Below, one piece after another: positions 11,916 through 21,599 of a stretch of DNA of 64,000 nt (positions are counted from its first letter, which is position 1; every line of letters begins with the position of its first letter). Origin of the DNA: an uncultured Polaribacter sp. (GTDB lineage Bacteria; Bacteroidota; Bacteroidia; Flavobacteriales; Flavobacteriaceae). The notes beneath the pieces were generated by a model. It made no database searches. It saw only the letters and a program-made list of their open reading frames with translations, and was not told the origin of the DNA. Position numbers and translations under genes: made by a program. The stretch lies in assembly GCA_943846595.1 (NCBI GenBank), contig OX044355.1:434001-498000 (forward strand), given 5' to 3'.

Positions 11916-11979
11916 GATAAATCTGACAAAATTTGAGATGAATGCCTGTTTCTAGTGCCCTTAAGTGATTTTAATCGCT

Positions 11980-12537
11980 TTATTTTCCTCCAAATCTGTA
12001 GACCAATCCTAAAGAGGGTTGCCAATGCTCTGCCACCTCATCAGAAAATCCTTTTCTGTAGCTTAACTGTGTGTTAAGACCAATGTTTTCAGTAAACCAT
12101 GTATTGAAACCTGTCCCTAGGTTAAGCATTCCTTCTGAAGCATCTCCAACATTTACATAACTTCCTCCTATAAATACATAAGGATCAAACCATTGGGTTG
12201 TTTCTCCTACTAAGTTGTTTAAATCATATTTTACACTCAAGTCTGCTGACCAGTATAAAGCTTTTTCCATTGGATCTCCATTAACACCATCTTTTGTGAG
12301 ATTGTTAACCGTAACCGCTGATTGTAAGGTAAAACCTTTCTCAAGGTATTTGTCATAGGACACTCTAGATAAAGATCCTAAAAAGTTCCAGTTTTGAGTC
12401 GATCCTGGATAATCACTTAAATCAATAACATTGACTCCAAAGCCTACTGCACTAGGGTTATTCTCATCTTGCGCATTTGCATTACCTACAATTCCTAATG
12501 TAAACAAAGCAATTATAACTAGTTTTAATAATTTCAT
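11980..12537 (-). CDS. Outer-membrane barrel paralogue lacking the OmpA domain
   Basis: A 185-residue protein with a signal peptide (MKLLKLVIIALFTLGIVGNANAQ) and a barrel almost collinear with the first 187 residues of its downstream neighbour: shared DENNP, VGFGVNV, DLNNLVGET, QWFDPYV, YRKGFSDE-AEHWQ and a final YRFGGK. It stops precisely where the neighbour enters its TSP3 repeats. The pair most likely arose by tandem duplication, followed by loss of the repeat and OmpA modules here or gain there. It should be an outer-membrane barrel with no wall anchor. Its function is unknown. Confidence 0.9.
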   Translation of the reverse strand: MKLLKLVIIALFTLGIVGNANAQDENNPSAVGFGVNVIDLSDYPGSTQNWNFLGSLSRVSYDKYLEKGFTLQSAVTVNNLTKDGVNGDPMEKALYWSADLSVKYDLNNLVGETTQWFDPYVFIGGSYVNVGDASEGMLNLGTGFNTWFTENIGLNTQLSYRKGFSDEVAEHWQPSLGLVYRFGGK

Positions 12538-12647
12538 TCTAAAATTTTTAAGTTAAAGGTTAGTTTTTAATAGTCCTAAAATAAGCGAATATATTTTATC
12601 TACAAAAAAAAAGAAAAATTTTTGATAGTACGCTATTTTTCAACCTC

Positions 12648-13841
12648 CTAAATAACCTTAAATTCTTTTCCAACTTTGATGAAAGCAGCAATTGCTTTGT
12701 CTAAATGTGCTTGGGTATGGGCTGCAGATAATTGTACTCGAATCCTTGCCTTATCCTTTGGTACAACGGGAAAGAAGAAGCCAATAACATAAATTCCTTC
12801 TTCGAGCAATCTGTTTGCCATTTTTTGAGCCAATTTGGCGTCGTACAACATTACGGGAACTATAGCGGCATCTGCCCCAACAAGATCAAATCCTGCTGCT
12901 TCCATTTTTGTTCTAAAATAATTGGTATTCCATTCCAATTGATCTCGCAATGTCGTGTCATCAAAAATCATATCAAATACTTTCAAAGCGCCTCCAACTA
13001 ATGCCGGTGCTAGTGAATTTGAAAATAAATAAGGTCTTGAACGTTGACGTAATATTTCAATAATTTCTTTTTTTCCAGTTGTATATCCTCCCATAGCGCC
13101 ACCTAGAGCTTTTCCCAAAGTACCTGTAACAATATCGACTCGATTCATTACATTTTTTAACTCTACAGTTCCACGACCTGTTTTTCCAATAAAACCAGTA
13201 GCATGACATTCATCTACCATCACCAAAGCATCATACTTGTCTGCCAAATCACAAATTTCATCCAATTTAGCGACAATTCCGTCCATAGAAAAAACACCGT
13301 CAGTAACAATGATCTTAAAACGATGTCCTAGTTTATTAGCAGCAATAAGTTGTGTTTCTAATGATTCCATATCGTTATTATCATAACGATAACGAGCTGC
13401 TTTGCATAAACGAACCCCGTCGATTATAGAAGCATGATTTAAACTGTCGGAAATAATAGCGTCTTCTTTTGTTAATAAGGGCTCAAACACACCACCGTTT
13501 GCATCAAAAGCTGCAGCATACAAAATGGTATCTTCTGTGGTATAAAATTCTGCAATTTTGACTTCTAATTGTTTGTGAATATCTTGTGTTCCGCAAATAA
13601 AACGTACCGATGACATTCCAAAACCATAAGCATCCATGGTATCTTTTGCTGCCTGAATGACTTCTGGGTGGTTTGATAAGCCTAAATAATTATTGGCGCA
13701 AAAATTAAGCACTTCTTCTCCAGTAGTTATTTGAATTAGGGCATCTTGTGAAGAAGTAATAATTCTTTCTGATTTATACAATCCAGCATCTTTGATTTCA
13801 TGAAGCTCCTTTTTTAAAGTATCCTTAATTTTATTGTACAT
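12648..13841 (-). CDS. kbl: Glycine C-acetyltransferase (2-amino-3-ketobutyrate CoA ligase)
   Basis: A 397-residue PLP enzyme of the alpha-oxoamine synthase family. Key segments are [28 protein letters not shown], the [15 protein letters not shown] loop, and the Schiff-base lysine in [14 protein letters not shown]. It cleaves 2-amino-3-oxobutyrate with CoA to glycine and acetyl-CoA in threonine breakdown. Related KAS-type enzymes (BioF, SPT) share the fold, but the close kbl-type sequence RIITSSQDA and length favour Kbl. Threonine dehydrogenase is not nearby. It has its own promoter box in the end of the upstream gene. Confidence 0.93.
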   Translation of the reverse strand: MYNKIKDTLKKELHEIKDAGLYKSERIITSSQDALIQITTGEEVLNFCANNYLGLSNHPEVIQAAKDTMDAYGFGMSSVRFICGTQDIHKQLEVKIAEFYTTEDTILYAAAFDANGGVFEPLLTKEDAIISDSLNHASIIDGVRLCKAARYRYDNNDMESLETQLIAANKLGHRFKIIVTDGVFSMDGIVAKLDEICDLADKYDALVMVDECHATGFIGKTGRGTVELKNVMNRVDIVTGTLGKALGGAMGGYTTGKKEIIEILRQRSRPYLFSNSLAPALVGGALKVFDMIFDDTTLRDQLEWNTNYFRTKMEAAGFDLVGADAAIVPVMLYDAKLAQKMANRLLEEGIYVIGFFFPVVPKDKARIRVQLSAAHTQAHLDKAIAAFIKVGKEFKVI

Positions 13842-13862
13842 TTCTTATCAATTTGAGAAATG

Positions 13863-13870
13863 CAAAGTTA
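13863..13870 (-). promoter_or_regulatory. -7 promoter box of kbl
   Basis: The minus strand reads TAACTTTG followed by CA, matching TAnnTTTG, 22 bases before the kbl ATG. It lies between kbl and the stop of the helicase gene, so kbl can be transcribed on its own. Confidence 0.6.
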
Positions 13871-13876
13871 CAAAGT

Positions 13877-16800
13877 TTATTTTTTTGACGATACCTCAAC
13901 AATATCTATTTGTTCATTGATATATACCAAAAGTTTTTGAACTACTTTAAAATGCATTTTTTTTAAAACTTGCTCGTACTTTAATAATTGTTGATGATCT
14001 CTTTTTGAAGGCTTACCTGTCTTATAATCAATGATAGTAACTTCATTTTTTGCTGTAAGCACCAATCTATCTGGAATTATGATTTGATTGTCTACGTCTA
14101 CAATTTCTCTTTCATTAAAAATAGTTACCGCTTCCCGAAAAAAGGAAACTAACTTTTTATGGGTTGCTATTTTAAAAATTGTTTTTTCAATTTCCGCCGC
14201 ATCAACTTTAGAAATAAACCCATATTGAATATACTGTTTTACAACCTTTTCAATATCATTTTCAGTGATGACCTTCGACATCATTTCGTGAATTAAATTC
14301 CCAAAATCGATTGCTTTTCCTTGTGCTGTATCCCAAAGTTTGGAGGAGTTTGCCAACATCAAAATATTATGTTCGTCTAAAGAAGTGGAAATAAATTCTT
14401 GTTGAGTTTCCGTTTCTTGCCGCTTCTCTTGACTGGAACTCATTTTCTTTTTTTCTCCAAAACTATATTCGAAAACACCTTCTTGCCAAAGATTTTTCGC
14501 TTTTAAATAATGTATAAAAACCCCTGAATAAAAATTAGTGTTTTCTAGACCATCGCTTTTAAGATTATGTGCTGTTATAATATACAATTGTTCTACAGAC
14601 CTGGTTAAAGCAACATATAACAAATTAAAATTATCTAATTCTTGCGCTTCTCTATGAGCATTAAAGATGTGCAATCCTCTATCATTTATATAACTTAGCG
14701 ACTTGCTATAATCTACCAAAAGTTCAGGAAACCCATGAAAAATCTCTGGCAATTCATCCAACCAAGCTTTGGGGTTTATTTGTTTATAAATATTCAAATC
14801 GTACGGAAAAATAACTACCGGAAACTCGAGGCCCTTCGACTTATGAATTGTCATTACCTGAACTGCGTTCTTGGCAGCTGGAGCAACAATACTCAATATT
14901 TCTTTTTTATCTTCCCAGAAATCTAAAAACTCCTGAATGCTTGTTCCTTTTCTTTGTTGCTCCAAAACAATATCTAAAAAAAATTGAACATAGGCATCTG
15001 AGGCGTGAATTAACTGAAAGCTTCGGATAATTTCTTCTACTTTTTCGTAAAATGGTTTTTGATGGAATTTAGAAAGATCAAAAAAGAGTCCATGCAAATT
15101 TAATTCACTAAAAAACTGCTGCTGCTCCAAACGGATGAAATCGCTTATAAATTGATGCTTTTCTTGTTGAATTTTTGAATGAGAATGTAAAAAATACAAA
15201 CAATCTAATAGCGCTTCTTTATCATTTGGATGCTGAATTGTCTGCAAAAAGTTAATGATAAAATTAACTTTTGAACTCGAGGACAACAACAAGGTTTCTG
15301 ACGAAACAATCGCTATACCATTTTCTGACAGATAGTTCGCAATCGCAACCCCATGATCCTTTTTTCTTACCAAAACACAAACTTCACTCAAAGAAAATTT
15401 AGGATCTAATTGTTGAATGATCTCTAAAACTTTCTTCGGGTACTTTAATGCATCTACCTCATTCTCCTTTTCTTTTTCAAGAAAAGAAAGCGCTACATAC
15501 CCTCCTTTTTTATCGGTTGTCAATTGTTTATTTCCGTCAATAAACAGTTTTTTATAATCTTCATTTTGAAGAAAATGTGCCGTATGCTGAAAGAATAGAT
15601 TATTAAAACCGATTACTTCAGAATAACTTCTATAATTGGTTGTTAACTCTTTAATTTCTTTCAATACCTGAAATGGATTTTCCGATGCATCTCCCGACGT
15701 GCCGAGATCAATAAACTGTTCTGCTTTCCCTCCTCGCCATCTATAAATGGCCTGCTTTCCATCGCCAACCAACAATAAATTACTATGCTCTTGTGCCAAA
15801 GCATTCGCAATTAATGGTATTAAGTTTTGCCATTGTAGTACGGAGGTATCTTGCATTTCGTCAATGAAATAATACAGGTATTTTTGCCCAATTCTTTCGT
15901 AAATAAAAGGTGCTGGCTGTTCTTTTATATGATCTGAAATTAACTGATTAAACTCTGCATTTAAGCGAATGTTGTTTTCCTCTTTAATGTGGGTTAGCTC
16001 TAAATTAATATGATTTAAAACAGCGAGTGGAGTCAGACTTTTCAGCGCCAGTTTATTTAACAAAAACTGTTTAAAGAGTTCTTTTGTTTTCTCAAAACTA
16101 GTTACAATTTGAGGAACGACACCTTCGATCAATGCTATTTTCTCTTGAGTCGTTTTTTTGGTATAATATTGATCGTTATCAATGGCTTTTTCGATGACTT
16201 CACTTCTTTTAATAAACTCAAAATTGAACTCTTTTTGAGCAATATCGGCAAAAAATTTCGGAACCGTACCGCGTGTAAAATCTTTGGTTTCTAAGCCTGC
16301 ATTTGAAAGCAAAGAAAGAAGGCTTTCACCTGTTTGAGAAACCTGTTTTTTTAGTGCTATTTGCTGCTTGTTTAGCTTCTTTTTAAGTGCTGTGAAATCT
16401 GTAATCGTTTTGTTTGCTAATCCTCTAAAATGAATGGTATCCTCTTCGCTTAATAAAATTTTAGAAAATTCATTTAAATCCTTAGAAATATCCCATGATT
16501 TGTCATCATCGGTCTTTTCTAAAGTGTAATCAATTAATAATTTAGTTAATTTTTGATCGGTTCCAATTTTAGAAATCAATACATCTACGGATTCATTCAA
16601 TAAAGAAACTGCATCCATTTCTACCTCAAAATTTAAAGATAATCCCAAGTCAAATGCAAAGCTTTTAATAATTTTATGGGTAAAACTATCAATCGTTGTG
16701 ATTGAAAAAGCTGCGTAATTTTGAAGAATGATCGCTAGAATTCTCTTACTTCTTTCTTGAATTGTAGCTTTATCAATGGAGATTTCTTTTTGAATAGCAT

Positions 16801-17026
16801 GAAATAAATCATTTTCTTCACCATCAGAAAAAGCTTCCAAATTAGACAAAACACGCGCTTTCATTTCAGCAGCAGCTTTGTTTGTAAAGGTTATTGCCAA
16901 TACTTTTTGAAACCGAAAAAGATCCTTTGAATTTAATAAGACTTTTAGATATTCTTTGACGAGTGTAAATGTTTTTCCGCTTCCAGCAGAAGCGTTATAA
17001 ACTTGAAACGTTGAAGGTGGGTGCAC
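13877..17026 (-). CDS. UvrD/RecB-type helicase with C-terminal nuclease domain (AddA-like)
   Basis: A 1049-residue ATP-dependent helicase-nuclease. Superfamily 1 motifs run in order: Walker A in ASAGSGKTFTLVKEYL near residue 15, AITFTNKAAAEMK, Walker B FIDEMQDTS, GDGKQAIYRWRGG, TTNYRS, VMTIHKSKGLEFPVVIFP and LLYVALTRS. Near the C-terminus PDRLV then TIIDYKTGK form a PD-(D/E)XK nuclease site. This is the RecB/AddA architecture used in double-strand break end processing. The usual AddB-like partner is not adjacent. The start at 17026 (MHPPSTFQVYNASAGSGKT) places Walker A close to the N-terminus as expected. Confidence 0.93.
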   Translation of the reverse strand: MHPPSTFQVYNASAGSGKTFTLVKEYLKVLLNSKDLFRFQKVLAITFTNKAAAEMKARVLSNLEAFSDGEENDLFHAIQKEISIDKATIQERSKRILAIILQNYAAFSITTIDSFTHKIIKSFAFDLGLSLNFEVEMDAVSLLNESVDVLISKIGTDQKLTKLLIDYTLEKTDDDKSWDISKDLNEFSKILLSEEDTIHFRGLANKTITDFTALKKKLNKQQIALKKQVSQTGESLLSLLSNAGLETKDFTRGTVPKFFADIAQKEFNFEFIKRSEVIEKAIDNDQYYTKKTTQEKIALIEGVVPQIVTSFEKTKELFKQFLLNKLALKSLTPLAVLNHINLELTHIKEENNIRLNAEFNQLISDHIKEQPAPFIYERIGQKYLYYFIDEMQDTSVLQWQNLIPLIANALAQEHSNLLLVGDGKQAIYRWRGGKAEQFIDLGTSGDASENPFQVLKEIKELTTNYRSYSEVIGFNNLFFQHTAHFLQNEDYKKLFIDGNKQLTTDKKGGYVALSFLEKEKENEVDALKYPKKVLEIIQQLDPKFSLSEVCVLVRKKDHGVAIANYLSENGIAIVSSETLLLSSSSKVNFIINFLQTIQHPNDKEALLDCLYFLHSHSKIQQEKHQFISDFIRLEQQQFFSELNLHGLFFDLSKFHQKPFYEKVEEIIRSFQLIHASDAYVQFFLDIVLEQQRKGTSIQEFLDFWEDKKEILSIVAPAAKNAVQVMTIHKSKGLEFPVVIFPYDLNIYKQINPKAWLDELPEIFHGFPELLVDYSKSLSYINDRGLHIFNAHREAQELDNFNLLYVALTRSVEQLYIITAHNLKSDGLENTNFYSGVFIHYLKAKNLWQEGVFEYSFGEKKKMSSSQEKRQETETQQEFISTSLDEHNILMLANSSKLWDTAQGKAIDFGNLIHEMMSKVITENDIEKVVKQYIQYGFISKVDAAEIEKTIFKIATHKKLVSFFREAVTIFNEREIVDVDNQIIIPDRLVLTAKNEVTIIDYKTGKPSKRDHQQLLKYEQVLKKMHFKVVQKLLVYINEQIDIVEVSSKK

Positions 17027-17223
17027 AATTTATTATTAGAGATGAATTGTACGAATTTAAGTAAAATTTATCATCATTTTACAATTCTAAACTCAAAATA
17101 AATAGATCAGATAGTGACAAAAAATAGCGCTTTTAGGCGACAAAATAATCTTGTGCTTAAAAATGAGGTAGCCTTCCTAAATTTACAGGAAAAGTGTCAA
17201 ATTTAAAAATTAAGAATTCCTTT

Positions 17224-18060
17224 CTAACCCAAACCAACATCCAAACACATCATCACAATAAAACCACCTATAAATCCAAGTGTTGCAATGTCTGTATATT
17301 TATCTCGTTGAGTTTCTGGGATCACTTCTTCAACCACTACAAAAATCATTGCACCGGCTGCAAATGCCAAGGCATAGGGTAAAATTGGGGTAAAGAAAGC
17401 AACTGCTAGGGCTCCTAAGACAGCAGCTACAGGCTCTACCACTGCGGACAACTGTCCAAACCAAAAACTTTTTAGTCGACTTGCTCCTTGTCTTCGTAAA
17501 GGCATTGCAACTGCAAACCCTTCTGGAAAATTTTGAATTCCAATACCAATTGCCAAAGAAATTGCTGCAATGATCATTTCTGTTTGCTCTACACCCACTA
17601 AGGTAGATGCGGCTCCAAATAAAACTCCAACCGCTAGTCCTTCTGGGATATTGTGTAAGGTAATTGCCAAAACCAATAACGTGGTTTTGTGCCATTCTGT
17701 TTTTACCCCTTCGGCTTCGCTTTCTTTAAAATTTATATGTAAGTGTGGTAATATTTTATCCATTCCAAACAACGCCAATGCACCCAATGCAAAACCGATT
17801 GCAGATGGTAATACCTTTACAAAACCTTCTCCTGGACTATTTTCTATTGCTGGTGCCAACAAGCTCCAAAAACTTGCAGCCACCATAACACCTCCTGTAA
17901 AACCTAACATCCCGTCTAAAACGGCTCTGTTCATTTTTTTGAAAAAAAATACCAAAGCTGCACCTAATGCGGTCAACCCCCATGTAAAAAGGGAGGCATA
18001 TAATGCCGCTAATATGGGGTGTTCTTTTGCAAATTCAACTATTTGATCAAATGTACTCAT
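17224..18060 (-). CDS. ZIP-family metal transporter
   Basis: A 278-residue inner-membrane protein with about eight hydrophobic spans. The metal-site signatures are HNIPEGLAVG in the fourth span and NFPEGFAVAMPL in the fifth, as in GufA/ZupT-type ZIP proteins. These import divalent metals such as Zn, Mn or Fe; the exact ion cannot be read from sequence. It lies 18 bases after a DtxR/MntR-type regulator on the same strand, so the two are co-transcribed and the ZIP is probably controlled by that regulator. Confidence 0.92.
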   Translation of the reverse strand: MSTFDQIVEFAKEHPILAALYASLFTWGLTALGAALVFFFKKMNRAVLDGMLGFTGGVMVAASFWSLLAPAIENSPGEGFVKVLPSAIGFALGALALFGMDKILPHLHINFKESEAEGVKTEWHKTTLLVLAITLHNIPEGLAVGVLFGAASTLVGVEQTEMIIAAISLAIGIGIQNFPEGFAVAMPLRRQGASRLKSFWFGQLSAVVEPVAAVLGALAVAFFTPILPYALAFAAGAMIFVVVEEVIPETQRDKYTDIATLGFIGGFIVMMCLDVGLG

Positions 18061-18078
18061 ACTCTTTTTTTATTGTAT

Positions 18079-18744
18079 TTATGACCCTTGGAGGATCTTG
18101 ATATATAAATTATTTGCTATTTTATTTGAAATTGAAAGTTCTCTATTAGCGATTTGTATCTGTATTGAATCGTCAAAAGGCTCTTTCCCTAAGACTTTTA
18201 TTTCATTACCCAATGCAATTTTTTGTTTGTCTAAAAATTGTAAAAACGATGAAGAAGAGTCGTTTACACCAACACATATTCCTTTTTCACCAATGCCTAA
18301 AGTAGCTAATAGTTTTTTTTCTAAAGGATAGTAATTTCCTTCTTTATCAGGTATTGGATCACCATGTGGATCTTGTTTTGGGAATCCTAAGAGTGCATCT
18401 AACTCATTGATTAATTTTGGTGATTTAATGTGTTCTAATTGTTCTGCAACCTCGTGTACTTCATCCCAAGAAAAATTTAGTTTTTCTACTAAAAAAACTT
18501 CCCATAATCGATGTTTTCTTACAATATTCGCAGCCGTATTTCTTCCAAAATCAGTAATCCTTACACCTTTGTATTTTTTATAAACAACGAGATTCTTGTC
18601 AGATAGTTTTTTAATCATATCTGTAACTGATGAAGCCTTTGTTTGCATTTTTTTTGCAATTTCATTGGTGCTAACACCTATTTCAGAATTCAGCCCTAAA
18701 TGATAAATTGTCTTTAAATAATTCTCTTCAGAAAGTGTAAACAT
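18079..18744 (-). CDS. DtxR/MntR-family metal-dependent transcriptional regulator
   Basis: A 221-residue three-part regulator. Residues 1-65 are a winged helix (LSEENYLKTIYHL, TKASSVTDMIKKLSDKNLV). Residues 66-140 form the metal-binding dimerisation domain (HRLWEVFLVEKL, VHEVAEQLEHIKS, GFPKQDPHGDPIP) with the expected His/Glu ligands. The C-terminus is an SH3-like FeoA-type domain. With metal bound it should repress metal-uptake genes. It heads an operon with a ZIP transporter and is divergent from a TonB-dependent receptor; an inverted repeat in the shared promoter region is a good candidate operator. Confidence 0.93.
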   Translation of the reverse strand: MFTLSEENYLKTIYHLGLNSEIGVSTNEIAKKMQTKASSVTDMIKKLSDKNLVVYKKYKGVRITDFGRNTAANIVRKHRLWEVFLVEKLNFSWDEVHEVAEQLEHIKSPKLINELDALLGFPKQDPHGDPIPDKEGNYYPLEKKLLATLGIGEKGICVGVNDSSSSFLQFLDKQKIALGNEIKVLGKEPFDDSIQIQIANRELSISNKIANNLYIKILQGS

Positions 18745-18762
18745 TCATTTCTTTTTAGATCA

Positions 18763-18770
18763 CAAATATA
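18763..18770 (-). promoter_or_regulatory. -7 promoter box of the DtxR-family/ZIP operon
   Basis: The minus strand reads TATATTTG, matching TAnnTTTG, 18 bases before the regulator's ATG. It mirrors an identical box on the other strand for the TonB-dependent receptor. Confidence 0.6.
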
Positions 18771-18796
18771 TAAAATTTATATCTATAAAATTATTA

Positions 18797-18814
18797 TTTT
18801 AGATAAGACTAAAA
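18797..18814. promoter_or_regulatory. Candidate metal-regulator operator between the divergent units
   Basis: A perfect inverted repeat TTTTAG-N6-CTAAAA lies just upstream of the -7 box of the TonB-dependent receptor, between the start codons of the DtxR-type regulator gene and the receptor. TTAG/CTAA half-sites are typical of DtxR-like operators. Binding by the adjacent regulator is inferred, not shown. Confidence 0.45.
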
Positions 18815-18821
18815 ATTAATT

Positions 18822-18829
18822 TATATTTG
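18822..18829 (+). promoter_or_regulatory. -7 promoter box of the TonB-dependent receptor
   Basis: TATATTTG followed by CA matches the Bacteroidota -7 consensus. It is 11 bases before the ATG, so the 5' leader would be only a few bases long. Confidence 0.6.
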
Positions 18830-18840
18830 CAAAAAAAACA

Positions 18841-21081
18841 ATGAATCCATATTTCATATTCTTAAGCTGTCTGTTTTTTTTTACAAACTCCTACGCTCAG
18901 AATAACTCAATTTCTGGGAAAATACTGAGTAATGGAAAAGCGTTACCTTTTGCCAACGTGTACTTAAAAAATTCTAATTTGGGTTCATCTTCAGATGAAA
19001 ACGGGTTTTATAAAATTAAAAACATCCCAAAAAGAAAATTTACAATTATCATAAGTAGCCTAGGGTATCAAAAAAAATCAGTGCAGATAAACTTTAAAGA
19101 AAATCAACAAATAAAGAGAACCTTTTCTTTAAGCGAAACTGAATCTTTGGAAGGAATTGTAATTTCTGGAACCTTAAAACCCGTTACAAAATCGAATAGT
19201 CCAGTTCCTGTTGAAGTTTACAGTAAGACTTTTTTTAAGAAAAACCCAACGCCTTCAATATTTGACTCAATGCAAAATGTAAATGGAGTTCGCCCACAAT
19301 TAAATTGCAATGTTTGTAATACGGGGGATATTCATATTAATGGGTTAGAAGGACCTTATACATTTGTTTTGATTGACGGAATGCCTCTGGTTAGTGGGCT
19401 CTCGACAGTATATGGTTTAAATGGAATTCCGCAAGCATTAATCGAAAGAGTAGAAATTGTAAAAGGGCCAGCGTCCACCTTATATGGCTCAGAAGCCGTA
19501 GGTGGAATTATAAATATAATCACCAAAAAAACTACCAATGCACCCGTTTTATCTACAGATATTTTGGGAAGTTCTTGGGGGGAAATAAATACAGATATTA
19601 GTTTTCGATACGGAGCATCTGAAAAAATAGAAGGAATATTAGGCATAAATTATTTCAATTATCAGAATAGCATCGATAATAATAAAGATGGATTTACAGA
19701 TTTAACACTCCAAAATAGAGTTTCTGTATTCAATAAAATTAACATTGACAGAAAGGACAATAAAGTATTTACAATTGCGGGACGATATGTATATGAAGAC
19801 AGATGGGGTGGAGAAATCGATTGGGAAAGAAAATTCAGAGGAAGTAATATAAAATATGGTGAAAGTATTTACACGAATCGGTGGGAAACTTTTGGAACCT
19901 ATCAGTTACCAACTTCAGAAAATATTAATTTTCAATTCAGTGCCAACGGACACTATCAGGATTCCTATTACGGAACGGATTCTTACGACGCTAAACAAGT
20001 TATTGGTTTTGGACAATTTGTATACAACAAACAAATTGCAAAAAAGCACGATCTACTAATAGGGGTTGCTTACAGATATACTTTTTATGACGACAACACC
20101 TTTGCAACACTTACAGCAGATGGCCTTAAAAATAAGTCTTCAATTACACATTTACCAGGTATTTTCTTACAAGATGAAATTGCCTTAAACACTCAAAACA
20201 AATTACTTTTGGGAGCCCGATGGGATAAAAACAGTTTACACGGAACCATTTTTTCGCCGAGATTAAATTACAAATGGAATTCTAAAGACAATGCCCATAT
20301 TATCCGATTAAGTATTGGGAACGGCTTTAGAGTTTCAAATATTTTTACGGAAGATCATGCGGCATTAACCGGTGCAAGAGAAGTAGAATTTAACGGCGAA
20401 TTGGATCCTGAAACTTCTTGGAACGGAAATATAAATTATGTAAAAAAAATGAATACAGAAAATTCATTTGTCACTTTAGATGCAAGTGCTTTTTATACCT
20501 ATTTTAACAATCGTATTCTACCTGATTACGAGACTGACACGAACAAAATCATCTATTCAAATTTAGATGGTTTTTCAGTTTCTAAAGGAATCGCGCTCAA
20601 TATAGACGCTACTTTTACAAACGGACTAACATTAAATGCAGGCGCTACGCTAATGGATGTTTCCATTACAGAAAACAATGTAAAAAGAAAGCAATTATTA
20701 ACAGAAAGTTTTAGCGGAGTTTGGTCTATATCCTATAAATTCAACAATAATATTACCCTCGATTACACCGGAAACATATTTGGTCCAATGCGTTTGCCTT
20801 TGTTAGGCGAAAATGATACAAGATCCAAAAATTCGCCCTGGTATAGCATTCAAAACATTCAAGTAACTAAAAAATTCATGAATAGTTGGGAGCTATATGG
20901 TGGAGTGAAAAATTTATTAAACTTTACACCGAATGCAAATAGTATTAATAGTCCAAACAATCCTTTTGATGTAGGCGTCAACACAGAAGAAAATCCTGAA
21001 TTGGCTTTTGACCCAAGTTATATATATGCATCTAATCAAGGAATTAGAATGTTTTTGGGATTGCGTTACACGATTTTTTAA
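18841..21081 (+). CDS. TonB-dependent outer-membrane receptor with carboxypeptidase-like N-terminal domain
   Basis: 746 residues. Order: signal peptide ending SYAQ, a carboxypeptidase-D-like regulatory module (SISGKILSNGKALPFANVYLKN, about 22-105), plug domain (about 115-220) with VLIDGMPLVSG and GPASTLYGSEAVGGIINIITKK, then a 22-stranded type barrel ending in the aromatic LRYTIF. The plug carries a CNVCNTGDIHINGLEG segment, a CxxC seen in a subset of Bacteroidota receptors. Such receptors import scarce ligands with TonB energy. Its place opposite a DtxR-type regulator and ZIP gene suggests a metal or metal chelate; this is inference. A thioredoxin-like gene follows after 15 bases. Confidence 0.93.
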   Translation: MNPYFIFLSCLFFFTNSYAQNNSISGKILSNGKALPFANVYLKNSNLGSSSDENGFYKIKNIPKRKFTIIISSLGYQKKSVQINFKENQQIKRTFSLSETESLEGIVISGTLKPVTKSNSPVPVEVYSKTFFKKNPTPSIFDSMQNVNGVRPQLNCNVCNTGDIHINGLEGPYTFVLIDGMPLVSGLSTVYGLNGIPQALIERVEIVKGPASTLYGSEAVGGIINIITKKTTNAPVLSTDILGSSWGEINTDISFRYGASEKIEGILGINYFNYQNSIDNNKDGFTDLTLQNRVSVFNKINIDRKDNKVFTIAGRYVYEDRWGGEIDWERKFRGSNIKYGESIYTNRWETFGTYQLPTSENINFQFSANGHYQDSYYGTDSYDAKQVIGFGQFVYNKQIAKKHDLLIGVAYRYTFYDDNTFATLTADGLKNKSSITHLPGIFLQDEIALNTQNKLLLGARWDKNSLHGTIFSPRLNYKWNSKDNAHIIRLSIGNGFRVSNIFTEDHAALTGAREVEFNGELDPETSWNGNINYVKKMNTENSFVTLDASAFYTYFNNRILPDYETDTNKIIYSNLDGFSVSKGIALNIDATFTNGLTLNAGATLMDVSITENNVKRKQLLTESFSGVWSISYKFNNNITLDYTGNIFGPMRLPLLGENDTRSKNSPWYSIQNIQVTKKFMNSWELYGGVKNLLNFTPNANSINSPNNPFDVGVNTEENPELAFDPSYIYASNQGIRMFLGLRYTIF

Positions 21082-21096
21082 TACCAATTATTTCAG

Positions 21097-21585
21097 ATGA
21101 AAAACTTTGTTTTTATTTTTATTTTCATGGGATGGTTTTCGATATTTTCACAGTCTGTAAAATCTGAATTATCGATTTTCACTTTTACTGAAGTAGAAAA
21201 ATTAAAGCAGCAAAACCCTAAATCTATTGTTATTTTTATCTACACAGATTGGTGCAAATTTTGCTCAGGAATGAAAAAGAATACATTTAAAAATGAAAAA
21301 GTAGTACGTCTCTTAAATGATCACTTTTACTTTATAAAACTAAATGGTGAAGAAAAAGAAGACATCTCATTTTTAGGTAAAACTTTTAATTATATGCCCA
21401 AAGGAACAAATACTGGTATTCACGAATTGGCCAGCGAATTGGCATCAATAAAAGGAAGCATCACATACCCAACTACTACAATCTTAAATTCTAAATTAGA
21501 AATTGAAGCACAATTGAATGGCTATATAAATTCAAGCAAAATGAATATGATATTGCTTGAAATGATAAAACTAAACGAAAATTAA
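21097..21585 (+). CDS. Exported thioredoxin-like protein
   Basis: A 162-residue protein with a signal peptide (first 20 residues) and a thioredoxin fold with active site TDWCKFCSGMKK, followed by NTFKNEKVVRLLNDHFYFIKLN as in the thioredoxin/DUF255-related group. The cis-proline region is TYPTTTIL. It is predicted periplasmic and redox-active. It is the second gene of an operon with the TonB-dependent receptor, whose plug has a CxxC pair, so a role in keeping that receptor or its ligand reduced is possible but unproven. Confidence 0.85.
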   Translation: MKNFVFIFIFMGWFSIFSQSVKSELSIFTFTEVEKLKQQNPKSIVIFIYTDWCKFCSGMKKNTFKNEKVVRLLNDHFYFIKLNGEEKEDISFLGKTFNYMPKGTNTGIHELASELASIKGSITYPTTTILNSKLEIEAQLNGYINSSKMNMILLEMIKLNEN

Positions 21586-21599
21586 TATTGATTTTGACA

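Noticed and set aside
17160..17195. Hairpin TTCCT-N8-AGGAA upstream of the helicase gene as a terminator for the ZIP operon
   Set aside because: Five base pairs with no following T-run on the minus strand.
17570..18046. A 158-codon antisense frame across the ZIP gene
   Set aside because: Low-complexity Pro/Asn/Ala sequence opposite a clear membrane transporter; no domain or start signal.
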